A DNA stretch of 64,000 nt, taken from assembly GCA_031261705.1 (NCBI GenBank), contig JAISJD010000012.1, positions 41,319-105,318 of the forward strand, read 5' to 3'. Numbering within the stretch: position 1 is the stretch's first letter; the number at the start of each line of letters is the position of its first letter. This document shows positions 37,890-46,928 of the stretch, piece after piece. Position numbers and translations under genes: made by a program. The notes under the pieces are model-generated. The model did not search any database, had not been told where the DNA came from, and saw only the letters and a list, made by a program, of their open reading frames with translations. Source of the DNA: Lactobacillales bacterium. GTDB lineage: Bacteria > Bacillota > Bacilli > Lactobacillales > Streptococcaceae.

Positions 37890-37999
37890 TTTTTCACCCC
37901 ATTAGTAAAGTCTTTTCGTAATAAAAGCTTGTTCATGCTTGGTAAAACTAATTTTCGGCGAACGGAGCGGCTAGTGCCATCTCTTTCAACAGATAACAT
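37886..37999 (-). CDS. Short ORF between hisI and hisE (37 aa), doubtful
   Basis: This ORF runs from ATG 37999 to a TGA that overlaps the hisE ATG (ATGA), a layout that would couple translation. The product is basic ([19 protein letters not shown]) with no recognised family. It has no clear ribosome site and lies after a short perfect palindrome (TCTAAGAACTTAGA). It may be a translated leader for hisE or chance. Confidence 0.25.
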   Translation of the reverse strand: MLSVERDGTSRSVRRKLVLPSMNKLLLRKDFTNGVKK

Positions 38000-38020
38000 T
38001 TTTCTAAGTTCTTAGACTAT

Positions 38021-38344
38021 CTATTCGTCCGCCCCTTTAATTATATTAAAAAAACAACTATGTGCGCCAGTATGACAGGCTGCCCCAATTTGCTCCACGG
38101 TAATCAACAAGGTATCCTTGTCGCAATCTGTTGCGATTTTTTTGACCGTTTGCAAGTGTCCGCTAGTTTCTCCCTTATGCCACAAGCCCTTACGACTTCG
38201 TGAATAAAACCATGTTTCATTCGTTTCTAACGTTTTTCGGTAGCTTTCCTCGTTCATATAAGCAAGCATGAGAACTTCTCCCGTTCCCTCTTCAATGATG
38301 ATTGCTGGCACCAAACCACCTGATTTTTCAAAATCAATCTTCAT
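38021..38344 (-). CDS. hisI: Phosphoribosyl-AMP cyclohydrolase
   Basis: A 107-residue zinc enzyme that opens the adenine ring of phosphoribosyl-AMP, step 3 of histidine synthesis. Motifs seen are [18 protein letters not shown] near 24-41, [20 protein letters not shown] near 44-63, DCDKDTLL near 73 and the zinc-site [12 protein letters not shown] near 87-98. Its start overlaps hisF by 4 bases. Confidence 0.95.
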   Translation of the reverse strand: MKIDFEKSGGLVPAIIIEEGTGEVLMLAYMNEESYRKTLETNETWFYSRSRKGLWHKGETSGHLQTVKKIATDCDKDTLLITVEQIGAACHTGAHSCFFNIIKGADE

Positions 38345-39096
38345 TGCCGCACCTCCACCTTGTGCTGTACTAACTGCTCCTTCACCTCTGGAATCGTCAC
38401 TTCACCATAGTGAAAAATGCTGGCTGCTAAAGCTGCGGTTGCTCCAGTTTCTTCAAAGACTTCGACAATATCTGCCGCACTTCCACAACCACCAGAGGCA
38501 ATCACTGGAACGTTTACTGCCTCTGTCATCGCCTTTGTTAAAGCAATATCGTATCCGTCTTTAGTTCCGTCAGCATCCATGCTCGTTAGCAAAATTTCTC
38601 CTGCACCAAGTGAAACTACTTTTTTTGCCCATTCTATCGCATCAAGTCCAGTATCTTCACGACCACCCTTGACATAGACATGCCAACTATTTCCCTGACG
38701 TTTTGCATCAATCGCCACGACTATACATTGATTGCCGAATTTTTCAGCCCCTAGAGAAATGAGCTCGGGTGTACTCACTGCGGCGGAATTTAGAGAAATC
38801 TTATCCGCCCCTGCTTTGAGCAGCTTTTGCATATCGTCTACGGTGCGAATCCCGCCACCAACAGTTAGCGGAATAAAGACTTCGGTCGCCGTTTTTTCCA
38901 CAACATCTAGTAGAATGCCTCGATTATCGCTCGTTGCCGTAATATCAAGAAAAACTAGCTCATCCGCCCCCTGCTCATTGTAAGCTCGGGCAACAGAGAC
39001 TGGATCGCCAACATCAGTTAAATGGATAAAATTAATACCCTTAACCACTCGTCCGTCTGTCACGTCAAGACAAGGAATAATCCGTTTTGCTAACAT
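38341..39096 (-). CDS. hisF: Imidazole glycerol phosphate synthase, cyclase subunit
   Basis: A 251-residue TIM barrel that, with HisH, makes imidazole glycerol phosphate and AICAR from PRFAR, step 5. The catalytic Asp residues fall in [14 protein letters not shown] (Asp11) and in [13 protein letters not shown] near 130. The phosphate-binding loops GGGIRT near 81 and IASGGCG near 200 are present. It overlaps hisA by 7 bases. AICAR made here links the pathway to purine synthesis. Confidence 0.97.
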   Translation of the reverse strand: MLAKRIIPCLDVTDGRVVKGINFIHLTDVGDPVSVARAYNEQGADELVFLDITATSDNRGILLDVVEKTATEVFIPLTVGGGIRTVDDMQKLLKAGADKISLNSAAVSTPELISLGAEKFGNQCIVVAIDAKRQGNSWHVYVKGGREDTGLDAIEWAKKVVSLGAGEILLTSMDADGTKDGYDIALTKAMTEAVNVPVIASGGCGSAADIVEVFEETGATAALAASIFHYGEVTIPEVKEQLVQHKVEVRQ

Positions 39097-39815
39097 GTCG
39101 TCTCCACCTCCACCAGTTCTTCTAAAGTGACTTTCCCAGCATAATAGGCTTTCCCAACAATCACGCCGGCTACCCTCAGCTTTTGTAATTCCTTAACATC
39201 CTCAAGCTGACTCACACCACCAGAAGCAATAATTTTCACATTGGGAAGAGCCACCACTAATTTTTGATAATGCGCAAAGCTCGGCCCACTCAACATGCCG
39301 TCCTTACTAATATCCGTATAAATAATTGTTTTCACACCAATTGCTTGCATTTGTTTTGCAAAGGTTAAATAATCTGTTTCCCCGACATCTAACCAGCCAG
39401 AAATAGCTACCTTTTCCTGTAAAGCATCAATTCCGACAGCGATTTTTTCTCCATAGCGTTTCACTGCTTCCTTGACAAACTCGGGATTTTTAAGCGCTGC
39501 GGAACCAATGATAATACGGTCAATTCCGACATGGAGGTAACTTTCAATTTGTTCCATCGTACGAATCCCGCCACCCACTTCGATAAATTGTGCAGGATTT
39601 TGTTCCTTCATCTGCTGAATCAAAGGCGCATGCACCGCCTTGCCCTCTAACGCTCCGTCAAGGTCGACCACGTGAAGAGCAGCCAGTCCTGCTTGGAAAA
39701 ATTCTTCAGCTTGCGTGAGTGGACTAGCATTTACCACCGTTTTTCTAGCAAAATCACCTTGTTTTAAGCGAACTGCCTGTCCCTCTTTTAAATCAATTGC
39801 GGGAAGAATTTGCAT
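39090..39815 (-). CDS. hisA: ProFAR isomerase
   Basis: A 241-residue TIM barrel that isomerises ProFAR to PRFAR, step 4 of histidine synthesis. Catalytic Asp8 lies in [18 protein letters not shown] and the second Asp in [10 protein letters not shown] near 129. [14 protein letters not shown] near 80 and [12 protein letters not shown] near 174 are phosphate-binding loops. It overlaps the end of hisH by 23 bases. Confidence 0.96.
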   Translation of the reverse strand: MQILPAIDLKEGQAVRLKQGDFARKTVVNASPLTQAEEFFQAGLAALHVVDLDGALEGKAVHAPLIQQMKEQNPAQFIEVGGGIRTMEQIESYLHVGIDRIIIGSAALKNPEFVKEAVKRYGEKIAVGIDALQEKVAISGWLDVGETDYLTFAKQMQAIGVKTIIYTDISKDGMLSGPSFAHYQKLVVALPNVKIIASGGVSQLEDVKELQKLRVAGVIVGKAYYAGKVTLEELVEVETTC

Positions 39816-40419
39816 GCTCGACCACCTCCTTGAACTGTTTTAAAATTCCTAGTCCGACGGTGCTACTTTTTTCTGGGTGAAATTGTGCACCGTAGACATT
39901 CCCGTTAGCAATCATCGCCGGCACCTCTACCGAATACTCTGCTGTTGCATAGATAAATTCACTCGGGCAATTTGCATAAAAGGAATGAACAAAGTAAACA
40001 AATTTTTCAGATAATCCTTGCGTCAAAGCGTTCTCCTGTATGATTTTTAATTGATTCCAACCCATATGTGGCACTGGAAAGCCCAATTTTGTCGGAAGTT
40101 CCTCGCATACACCAGGGATAAAACCCAAACCGTCCGTATAATTATGTTCACGACTCCCCTCAAGAAGTAGTTGCGTACCTAAACATACACCAAGAAGCGG
40201 TTTTCCTTTTGCAACCTCAGCTTTCAACAAGGTCACCAGTCCACGACTTTCAAGCGCCTGCATCGCTAGTGGAAAAGCGCCCACACCTGGTAAAACTAAA
40301 CCGGCTGCTTGCTCAATCACCGTCTTGTCGCTCGTCAGCACCGTTTCAACACCTAACGCTTGAAAAGCTTTCTGTACGTTTCGTGTATTGCCTGTATCAT
40401 AATCAATAATCGCAATCAT
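39793..40419 (-). CDS. hisH: Imidazole glycerol phosphate synthase, glutaminase subunit
   Basis: A 208-residue class I glutamine amidotransferase that supplies ammonia to HisF. The nucleophile Cys lies in LGVCLGTQLLLEGS near residue 79, and the His-Glu pair in GAQFHPEKSS near 185. The start motif IAIIDYDTGNTRNVQKAF is typical. It lies directly after hisB (one base apart) in the biosynthetic operon. Confidence 0.96.
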   Translation of the reverse strand: MIAIIDYDTGNTRNVQKAFQALGVETVLTSDKTVIEQAAGLVLPGVGAFPLAMQALESRGLVTLLKAEVAKGKPLLGVCLGTQLLLEGSREHNYTDGLGFIPGVCEELPTKLGFPVPHMGWNQLKIIQENALTQGLSEKFVYFVHSFYANCPSEFIYATAEYSVEVPAMIANGNVYGAQFHPEKSSTVGLGILKQFKEVVEHANSSRN

Positions 40420-41004
40420 CTACAACATTCCTTTCGTAGAATTGATGCCCTGAATTTCTGGATTAATCGTCACCGCCTCACGTAACGCCCGACCGCAAGC
40501 CTTGAATAGTGCTTCAATCTTGTGGTGGGTATTTTTTCCATATAAAACCTTCACATGAAGATTCATCCACGCATTAAAAGCAAGAGCTTGGAAAAATTCC
40601 TCCGCAAGCTCGGTATCAAAGGCACCAAGCTTAGAATTATCAAAGGTTGCATCAAAAACGAGATAAGAGCGTCCGCTCAAGTCTAAGCTCACCAAACCAA
40701 GTGATTCATCCATCGGGACAAAGCTCGTGCCGTAACGGTTGATTCCCATCTTATCACCAAGTGCCTCACGCAAGGCTTGACCAAGCACAATCCCGACATC
40801 TTCTACGGTGTGGTGACTATCCACCTCCAAGTCACCATCTGCCTCAACTTCTAATGAAAAGCGCCCATGACGAGCAAGCAAGGTTAACATATGGTTAAAA
40901 AAGCCAACTCCCGTTTCAATCGACACGGGTTCCTGTTTATCTAAATTTAACGATAATTTGATACTCGTTTCCGCTGTTTTTCGTTCAATTGTAGCTTTTC
41001 TCAT
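40420..41004 (-). CDS. hisB: Imidazoleglycerol-phosphate dehydratase
   Basis: A 194-residue manganese enzyme, step 6 of histidine synthesis. It is the short, single-function form without the phosphatase domain. The two metal-binding signatures are [16 protein letters not shown] near 33-48, with [14 protein letters not shown] near 62-75, and the repeated half with [17 protein letters not shown] near 157. It follows hisD without a gap. Confidence 0.96.
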   Translation of the reverse strand: MRKATIERKTAETSIKLSLNLDKQEPVSIETGVGFFNHMLTLLARHGRFSLEVEADGDLEVDSHHTVEDVGIVLGQALREALGDKMGINRYGTSFVPMDESLGLVSLDLSGRSYLVFDATFDNSKLGAFDTELAEEFFQALAFNAWMNLHVKVLYGKNTHHKIEALFKACGRALREAVTINPEIQGINSTKGML

Positions 41005-42294
41005 TTACTGTTCCTCCCTAAACCGAATATCAATCGCTCGTGCATGAGCCTCTAACCCCTCAGTTCGTGCAAGTGTCGTAATAGACTTTCTATCTTCGCC
41101 CAAGCTCTCTTTCGTGTAGTAAGTAAATTCGGTGTGCTTCACAAAATCATAGACACCCAGTGGAGAATAAAAGCGGCTCGTTCCATTTGTAGGTAACACG
41201 TGATTCGTGCCTGCAAAATAATCACCCACTGGTTCACTTGCGTACGCTCCTAAAAATACCGAACCCGCATTTTTTACCTCGCCAAGATACTGTAAGGGAT
41301 TTTCAAGCTGAATCTCCAAATGTTCAGGTGCCAAAGCATTCATGACTTCAAACATTTCCTCAATCGTTTCAACTACAATCACAAAACCTTGATTGTCAAC
41401 CGCCGCTCGAGCAATTTTTTCACGTGGCAATGTTTCAAGCTGTCTTTCGATTTCTTTTTCTACTTCCTTTGCCCACTCAGCTGAGTTTGTCACCAGTAAA
41501 GCTCGAGCTAAAACGTCATGTTCTGCCTGTGAAAGTAAATCGGCAGCGACATAGGTAGGGTTAGCTGAAGCATCTGCCAACACCCCAATTTCAGAGGGAC
41601 CGGCAATCATATCAATCGCCACTTCTCCATAGACCAATTTCTTTGCAGTAGCGACATAAATATTTCCGGGGCCAACAATCTTATCTACCTTGGGAATACT
41701 CGATGTCCCATAAGCCAAGGCGGCAACCGCTTGAGCGCCCCCCACTTGAAAAATCCGAGAAACGCCAGCAATCTTAGCAGCTGCCAAAATGACATCTGGA
41801 ATCCCTGCAACGCTTGGTGGGGTGACCATGATAATTTCTTTTACCCCGGCGATTTTTGCAGGCAGTACATTCATCAATACAGAAGAGGGATAAGCCGCCG
41901 TTCCCCCAGGCACATAGACACCAACACGTTCTAAAGGTAAAACTAATTGCCCACGCAACACACCTTTTCGGCTAGTATCAATAAATCCAGATTGTTTTTG
42001 ATGCTCATGGTAACTTAAAATATTCTTTTTTGCCCCCTCTAAAGCCTCTAAGACTTCTTGAGGAACTCGTGCATAGGCGGATTCCATCTGATCGGGTGAA
42101 ACCTCGAGACTATCAATCGCCACCTTATCAAATTCTTCTGAATAATCCTGTAATGCGTGTTCCCCTTTTTCTCGTACCGTCTGTAAAATCGTTTTTACCC
42201 GATTTTCAATTTCTTGTAAGCCTTCATTTGTTGCTCGCTGATTCAATGAAATCTCCGCTAAAATTGCTTCCTTGTCACCTGTTAACCACTTCAT
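41005..42294 (-). CDS. hisD: Histidinol dehydrogenase
   Basis: A 429-residue zinc enzyme that oxidises histidinol to histidine in two NAD-dependent steps, the last of the pathway. Signature IVGPGNIYVATAKK lies near 210 and AGPSEIGVLAD near 233; the active-site region is LLSQAEHD near 254 and GTNHVLPT near 366. ATG 42294 is chosen over the longer frame because GGGGTGA lies upstream; it starts 4 bases after the hisG stop. Confidence 0.96.
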   Translation of the reverse strand: MKWLTGDKEAILAEISLNQRATNEGLQEIENRVKTILQTVREKGEHALQDYSEEFDKVAIDSLEVSPDQMESAYARVPQEVLEALEGAKKNILSYHEHQKQSGFIDTSRKGVLRGQLVLPLERVGVYVPGGTAAYPSSVLMNVLPAKIAGVKEIIMVTPPSVAGIPDVILAAAKIAGVSRIFQVGGAQAVAALAYGTSSIPKVDKIVGPGNIYVATAKKLVYGEVAIDMIAGPSEIGVLADASANPTYVAADLLSQAEHDVLARALLVTNSAEWAKEVEKEIERQLETLPREKIARAAVDNQGFVIVVETIEEMFEVMNALAPEHLEIQLENPLQYLGEVKNAGSVFLGAYASEPVGDYFAGTNHVLPTNGTSRFYSPLGVYDFVKHTEFTYYTKESLGEDRKSITTLARTEGLEAHARAIDIRFREEQ

Positions 42295-42298
42295 CTCT

Positions 42299-42940
42299 TC
42301 ACCCCACTTTTTTCTCAATCACTGGCAATAGCTGTTCTATCAATGCAAAAATCTCCACTTGTTTCCGCTTAGCTGCCGCTTTGTTCACAATTAAACGCGC
42401 AGATACCGGACAAATATCTTCAAAAACCTCCAACCCATTTTCACGCAAGGTATTTCCTGTCTCGACAATATCAACAATAGCATCAGCCAAATGCAAGACA
42501 GGAGCAATTTCCACCGAACCCTCGATTTTAATAACCTCAATTACTTCACCCTTTTTATCAAAATACTCTCGGGCTATTGTCGGATACTTGGTCGCAATCG
42601 TCTTACGTTTGTAATCGTCTGGCTGATAATCTGGTGTCGAGGCAACGGAAAATTTACACTTACCAATGCCTAAATCGAGCATTTCATAATACCCATTTGG
42701 ATGTTCAACAAGTGTGTCTTTCCCAACAATCCCAACATCCGCCACTCCTTGTCGTACATAGGTTGTCACATCAGGTGCTTTCACCAACAAAAACCGAAAG
42801 CGACCGTCCTCTGTTTCAAAAATCAGTTTGCGTTCCTTCTTTTCTAAAAAGCTCGTGTCAATCCCTGCTTCTTGAAAAAGTTTCGCCGTTTGACGTTCTA
42901 ATCGCCCTTTCGTAAGTGCAATTGTTAGTTGTTTTGCCAT
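42299..42940 (-). CDS. hisG: ATP phosphoribosyltransferase, short form
   Basis: A 213-residue short HisG, which joins ATP and PRPP in step 1 and lacks the C-terminal regulatory domain of the long form, so it needs HisZ for activity and feedback. Motifs are IALTKGRL at 6-13, [12 protein letters not shown] near 62 and [18 protein letters not shown] near 140 (PRPP loop). ATG 42940 follows AGGTGA by 5-6 bases and the hisZ stop by one base. Confidence 0.96.
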   Translation of the reverse strand: MAKQLTIALTKGRLERQTAKLFQEAGIDTSFLEKKERKLIFETEDGRFRFLLVKAPDVTTYVRQGVADVGIVGKDTLVEHPNGYYEMLDLGIGKCKFSVASTPDYQPDDYKRKTIATKYPTIAREYFDKKGEVIEVIKIEGSVEIAPVLHLADAIVDIVETGNTLRENGLEVFEDICPVSARLIVNKAAAKRKQVEIFALIEQLLPVIEKKVG

Positions 42941-42941
42941 T

Positions 42942-44117
42942 TCACTCACCTACCTTTAACTTCGTCACTTCACCATTCTTCAAGAGCCAAAGCTCCGAAA
43001 ACTGCCAAAGTTTTGCAAATTCCTCCGCCTCTTCAAATGTTTCAAACAAGGACAGCTGAGAATCTAAGGTTTGCCTTTGTAACTCCTCAGCAATCACTAA
43101 GTCCTGCCAATCCTCATAGTGAATAAAAATGCTCGGTGTCTTTAAAACTTCTAAAGTATTTAACCGATATTGTAAATCAACCAAGGTGTCCAAATTAATC
43201 CCCATTCCCACTGCAGGAACTACCGCTTGCTCGTCCGTTTGAACCAATTCATCATAACGTCCACCTCGTAAAAAGACGTCCGCAATCTTATCAGCAAAAC
43301 CATTGAAAAGAAGGCCTGTATAGTAGCCCTGTGTTGGAACAAGTCCTAAGTCTACCGTCAAGACAACATCTGCTAAAGAATTTTCCACCCGTTCAAGAAG
43401 TAAGCTCATCTCATCAATCGCTGTTCTCAAGAATGACCCCTCAGGTAATAATCCGCGTGCCTTAGTAAAAACCTTTTCTGGAAAACCAAATAAAAAGGGG
43501 AGTTGCTGGATAAAAGTATCTAATTCACTCGGATATTTCTCGGTAAAAGCCTTTAAGCCGGAAATATTCTTGCTTTCCAACATCTGACGAAACTCCTCTA
43601 TGCTGCCCTCCGTAAGCGAAAGCACCGACACCAATTCATGAAAAATCTGTGCATGCCCAATTTCAAAGTGGAAATCAGAAATTTGTAGCGTTTGTAGAAT
43701 ATCATAGGCACATAAAAGTGCCTCGACTTCGGCTTTCACTGATGAAAAACCAATGAGTTCAATTCCTGCTTGAGAAATTTCATTTTGTTCCCCACGCATC
43801 GCCTCGTTTGCGCGATAAATTTTTCCACTGTAACTTAATTTCACAGGAAGGGTCAGCTTGGTATTTTCCACCACTCGCCCAATCGGTGTAGTCATGTCAC
43901 TTCTAAGCGCCAGCAAATTCCCTTTATTATCAAAAAAGCGGTAAAGCTCGCTTTCTTCTTCATCGAAAAGGTCAGCAAATTCAATCGTTGGTGTTTCTAC
44001 TCGCTGATACCCACGTTCTTTGACCACTGCATTTACTTTATGCTCTAAGCGATAAGCTCCACTCGCCTCGCGAAATAATTTATCTCTTGTTCCAGTTGGA
44101 ATCTTTCTTTGAATCAC
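42942..44117 (-). CDS. hisZ: ATP phosphoribosyltransferase regulatory subunit
   Basis: This paralogue of histidyl-tRNA synthetase binds short HisG and carries the histidine feedback site. About 391 residues are encoded, with class II synthetase motif 2-like [14 protein letters not shown] near 75 and GIELIGFSS near 125, while the tRNA-binding end is missing. I prefer GTG 44117 because AAGGAA lies 9 bases upstream; GTG 44126 directly abuts it. First gene of the operon, with its promoter about 100 bases upstream. Confidence 0.92.
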   Translation of the reverse strand: MIQRKIPTGTRDKLFREASGAYRLEHKVNAVVKERGYQRVETPTIEFADLFDEEESELYRFFDNKGNLLALRSDMTTPIGRVVENTKLTLPVKLSYSGKIYRANEAMRGEQNEISQAGIELIGFSSVKAEVEALLCAYDILQTLQISDFHFEIGHAQIFHELVSVLSLTEGSIEEFRQMLESKNISGLKAFTEKYPSELDTFIQQLPFLFGFPEKVFTKARGLLPEGSFLRTAIDEMSLLLERVENSLADVVLTVDLGLVPTQGYYTGLLFNGFADKIADVFLRGGRYDELVQTDEQAVVPAVGMGINLDTLVDLQYRLNTLEVLKTPSIFIHYEDWQDLVIAEELQRQTLDSQLSLFETFEEAEEFAKLWQFSELWLLKNGEVTKLKVGE

Positions 44118-44220
44118 AAGTGCCACTTCCTTTCATTTATGAAAATTAAGTTGATTACTCTCATTCTATCATGAACTTGACTCTATTTGAATGTAGTTTT
44201 GAATTTTCTGACATTTTAAT

Positions 44221-44249
44221 TATTAAAACATTCAAAGAAAGTTATGTCA
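44221..44249 (-). promoter_or_regulatory. Promoter of the his operon
   Basis: On the minus strand TTGACA (44244-44249), 17 bases, TTTAAT (44221-44226). The leader is about 100 bases, too short for a T-box. Confidence 0.6.
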
Positions 44250-44283
44250 ATCCAAAATTTATATTATCAACGTTTCTACTCGC

Positions 44284-44317
44284 ATTCATTCAATTTTTAG
44301 ATGAAAATTAAATGAAT
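44284..44317. promoter_or_regulatory. Inverted repeat between divergent his promoters
   Basis: ATTCATTCAATTTT pairs with AAAATTAAATGAAT (13 of 14 bases) with a 6-base centre. It lies between the hisZ and hisC promoters and could be an operator controlling both. Confidence 0.5.
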
Positions 44318-44354
44318 AAATTATTATTTTCTAATGAAATTTATTCTATTTCCA

Positions 44355-44363
44355 TGGTATACT
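44355..44363 (+). promoter_or_regulatory. Extended -10 of hisC
   Basis: TGG-TATACT is an extended -10 element 36 bases before the hisC start; the -35 position (TGAAAT) is weak. Confidence 0.5.
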
Positions 44364-44398
44364 TTGAAAAACTATAAACGATTGTGAGGAGAATGATG

Positions 44399-45442
44399 AT
44401 GAAAGGTATCCGAAAAATAACGCCCTACATTCCAGGAAAGCAACCGAATTTTGCAGACATGATAAAAATTAATACCAATGAAAATGCGTTTCCTCCGTCA
44501 CCAAAAGTTAAGGAAGCACTTGCGCACTTTTCAACAAACCAGTTGAAGCTGTACTCCTCCTTGACAAACGAATCCTTGACCACGGCTTTAGCTGAAAAAT
44601 TTCAATTGAAACCTAAAAATTTTTTGATTGGCAATGGTTCAGATGAAGTATTAGCTTTTTGTTTTTTAGCTTTTTTTAACAGTGATTTCCCCGTGCTATT
44701 TCCAGACATTACTTATGGTTTCTACAAGGTTTGGGGAGAGTTATTTCACATTCCTTTTGAAGAAATTCCGTTAGATGCTGATTTTCAGATTGATTTTTCT
44801 GACTATAATCGAAAAAATGGGGGGATTATTCTCACGAACCCAAATGCGCCAACGGGTGATTATCACACGCTTTCCGAGATGAAAGATTTTTTAAAGAAAC
44901 ATTCCGATGAAATTGTGGTTGTAGATGAAGCATATATCGACTTTGGTGGAGAGAGCTTGGCTCCGCTAGTGAATGAATTTGACAACTTAATTGTCGTACA
45001 AACTTTTTCAAAGGCTGCGGCACTTGCGGGATTACGTGTTGGCTATGCGGTAGGAAATGCGGAATTAATTAGCATCTTAAACGCCATAAAATCTTCCTTT
45101 AATCCCTATTCTGTGGATATTCTGTCAGAAAAGTTGGCAACCGCTGCGGTGAAAGATGAGGAGTATTACAAAAAAATCAATGCAGAAATCTGTCAGACAA
45201 GAGAGTATTTTACCGAAGAACTGGCAAAACTCGGCTTTCAAACGGTTCCTTCAAAAGCAAATTTCATTCTCACGACTCACCCAGAGCGTTCAATGAAGAA
45301 ACTTTTTGAGGAACTAACGAATCAACACATCTTTGTCCGTTACTTTGATAAACCACAGCGCCTTGCTTCTTTCTTACGCATTACAATAGGCACCCGTGAA
45401 GAAATGGAAGTTGTTTTAAATGCAATAAAAAAATTAAGCTGA
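44399..45442 (+). CDS. hisC: Histidinol-phosphate aminotransferase
   Basis: A 347-residue PLP enzyme that converts imidazole acetol phosphate to histidinol phosphate, step 7. Motifs include NTNENAFPPSP near 26, the NPNAPTGDYH loop near 151, DEAYIDFGG near 177 and the PLP lysine in TFSKAAALAGLRVGYA near 205. ATG 44399 has GAGGAG 7 bases upstream; an upstream GTG in frame does not. It is transcribed away from the other his genes, completing the pathway from a separate promoter. Confidence 0.94.
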   Translation: MKGIRKITPYIPGKQPNFADMIKINTNENAFPPSPKVKEALAHFSTNQLKLYSSLTNESLTTALAEKFQLKPKNFLIGNGSDEVLAFCFLAFFNSDFPVLFPDITYGFYKVWGELFHIPFEEIPLDADFQIDFSDYNRKNGGIILTNPNAPTGDYHTLSEMKDFLKKHSDEIVVVDEAYIDFGGESLAPLVNEFDNLIVVQTFSKAAALAGLRVGYAVGNAELISILNAIKSSFNPYSVDILSEKLATAAVKDEEYYKKINAEICQTREYFTEELAKLGFQTVPSKANFILTTHPERSMKKLFEELTNQHIFVRYFDKPQRLASFLRITIGTREEMEVVLNAIKKLS

Positions 45443-45465
45443 GGAATCCCCCAGCTTAATTTTTT
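45432..45465 (+). terminator. Two-way terminator between hisC and the AI-2E transporter gene
   Basis: AATTAAGCTG pairs with CAGCTTAATT, then TTTTTT. The convergent gene's stop codon lies inside the stem. Confidence 0.85.
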
Positions 45466-46607
45466 GGTTCACTTTCCTCATAAAGCCCACTGTTCACCCG
45501 ATACCAAGCATACGCATGCTGAACAATAACCTTAGTTGATGCATAAAGTGGAATGGATAAAATCATTCCGACAAGTCCAAAAACCTTTCCTGCCCAAAGC
45601 AAAACAATCAGCACCGTCAATGGATGAATTTCTAACTGATTGCCCAAGACTAACGGCAAAATCAAATGACTTTGCAAATGCTGCTGCACGTAGAAAATCA
45701 CCGCGACCCAGACAAGCATCCAAGGCCCCTGCATTAACGCTAAACAAAGAGCGGGCACCATCGCAATGAGCGAGCCAAACGAAGGAACTAAAAAGTTCAA
45801 AATCCCTGCGAGCACCGCTAAAGTAATCCCATAATTTAAACCACAAATGGAAAACGAAATTGCCAACACCACCGTGACAAATACTGCGATTAACAATTGC
45901 CCACGAATATAAGAAGATAGTTTTTGATTAATTTCCGAAACAACGGACGTTGTTTCTGAGCGCCACTTCACTGGTAGTAGGGACAAAACGAAAGGTAAAA
46001 CTTTCGCATCATCCTTCAATAAATAGAACAGCATGAACGGTGTCACCACCAGCCCGATAAATGTTTTTTCAATCGTATCAATAATATCAGACATGCTAGA
46101 AAGTGCGGAACGACTAGCTTTTTGTCCAAAATCAATCGCATATTTTGACACTTTTGAGAGCTGTTCCATGATTTGATCATGAAATTGATACATAAACGGC
46201 TCGTCCAATAATTTCTCAATTTCCTTATTTGTGTCACGAATTAGAGTGGGAAAATTTTTCGCAAGACTTTTTATTTGTTCCTCAATCGTTGGAAAAATCG
46301 TCCAGCTAAGTAAAACCACCAAGCCAACCAAGCTCAAAAAGATAAGTGAGATGGAGAGCGCTCGAGGCAGTCGATGCTTTTCAAGCCAGTCCACGATTGG
46401 TGCCATAAGGTAATACATGATGAGTGTCAGCACGACTGGAAAAACCACCAAGCTGATAAACTGCCCGATTGGTTGAAAAATAAATGTGACGTTCGATAAA
46501 AGCCAAATCACTAATAAAATTAGCGCAAGACTTATCATTCCCTCATTGAAACGATTCGCCAATATCCGAATGCCGAATGTTTTGATGGATTGATATTTCT
46601 TATTCAT
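45456..46607 (-). CDS. AI-2E family transporter (UPF0118)
   Basis: A 383-residue membrane protein of the AI-2E/UPF0118 family with about eight helices and a soluble stretch of about 100 residues between helices 3 and 4 (IEEQIKSLAKNFPTLIRDT onward). Segments ILNFLVPSFGSLIAMVPA near 250 and HPLTVLIVLLWAGKVFG near 315 are family hallmarks. Members have been linked to AI-2 export or to Na(+)/H(+) antiport; the true substrate here is not known. Single-gene unit. Confidence 0.85.
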   Translation of the reverse strand: MNKKYQSIKTFGIRILANRFNEGMISLALILLVIWLLSNVTFIFQPIGQFISLVVFPVVLTLIMYYLMAPIVDWLEKHRLPRALSISLIFLSLVGLVVLLSWTIFPTIEEQIKSLAKNFPTLIRDTNKEIEKLLDEPFMYQFHDQIMEQLSKVSKYAIDFGQKASRSALSSMSDIIDTIEKTFIGLVVTPFMLFYLLKDDAKVLPFVLSLLPVKWRSETTSVVSEINQKLSSYIRGQLLIAVFVTVVLAISFSICGLNYGITLAVLAGILNFLVPSFGSLIAMVPALCLALMQGPWMLVWVAVIFYVQQHLQSHLILPLVLGNQLEIHPLTVLIVLLWAGKVFGLVGMILSIPLYASTKVIVQHAYAWYRVNSGLYEESEPKN

Positions 46608-46905
46608 AATAAAAATCCTTCCCTTTATAAGTTTCCACTAGATAAAATCCTTAAATTCGTAATCGGTTCAGTCCCTCACTGACCTTTACTCCCAAGACAC
46701 CCCATTATCTCCTATCTTCTACACAATGAAAAATATTTTCTCTAATTTTTAAACATTTTTATAAATTCGAGCTCTCTTTCTATTTTTCTATAAATAAAAT
46801 TGATTCATTGATTTCTCATTTAAGGTTAATTAAAGATTCATCTGATAAACTTATCAAAAAAATGATAAAAGTCGTGGTCTAACTATTTTCTTACAGCTTG
46901 TTTGG

Positions 46906-46917
46906 ATCCGTACGGAT
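46906..46917 (+). promoter_or_regulatory. Palindrome beside the ribosome site of the surface-protein gene
   Basis: ATCCGTACGGAT is a perfect 12-base palindrome ending one base before AGGAGG. In RNA it would form a small hairpin next to the ribosome site; in DNA it could be an operator. Upstream, 46608-46900 is AT-rich with no gene and no convincing promoter. Confidence 0.4.
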
Positions 46918-46928
46918 AGGAGGAAAAC

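Noticed and set aside
42030..42614. A 194-codon plus-strand frame
   Set aside because: It is antisense to hisD and hisG, has no ribosome site and reads as a shadow of their codon pattern.
44127..44383. A T-box or histidine leader peptide before hisZ
   Set aside because: The predicted leader is about 100 bases and I find no T-box bulge (TGGN), no terminator/antiterminator pair and no run of His codons.
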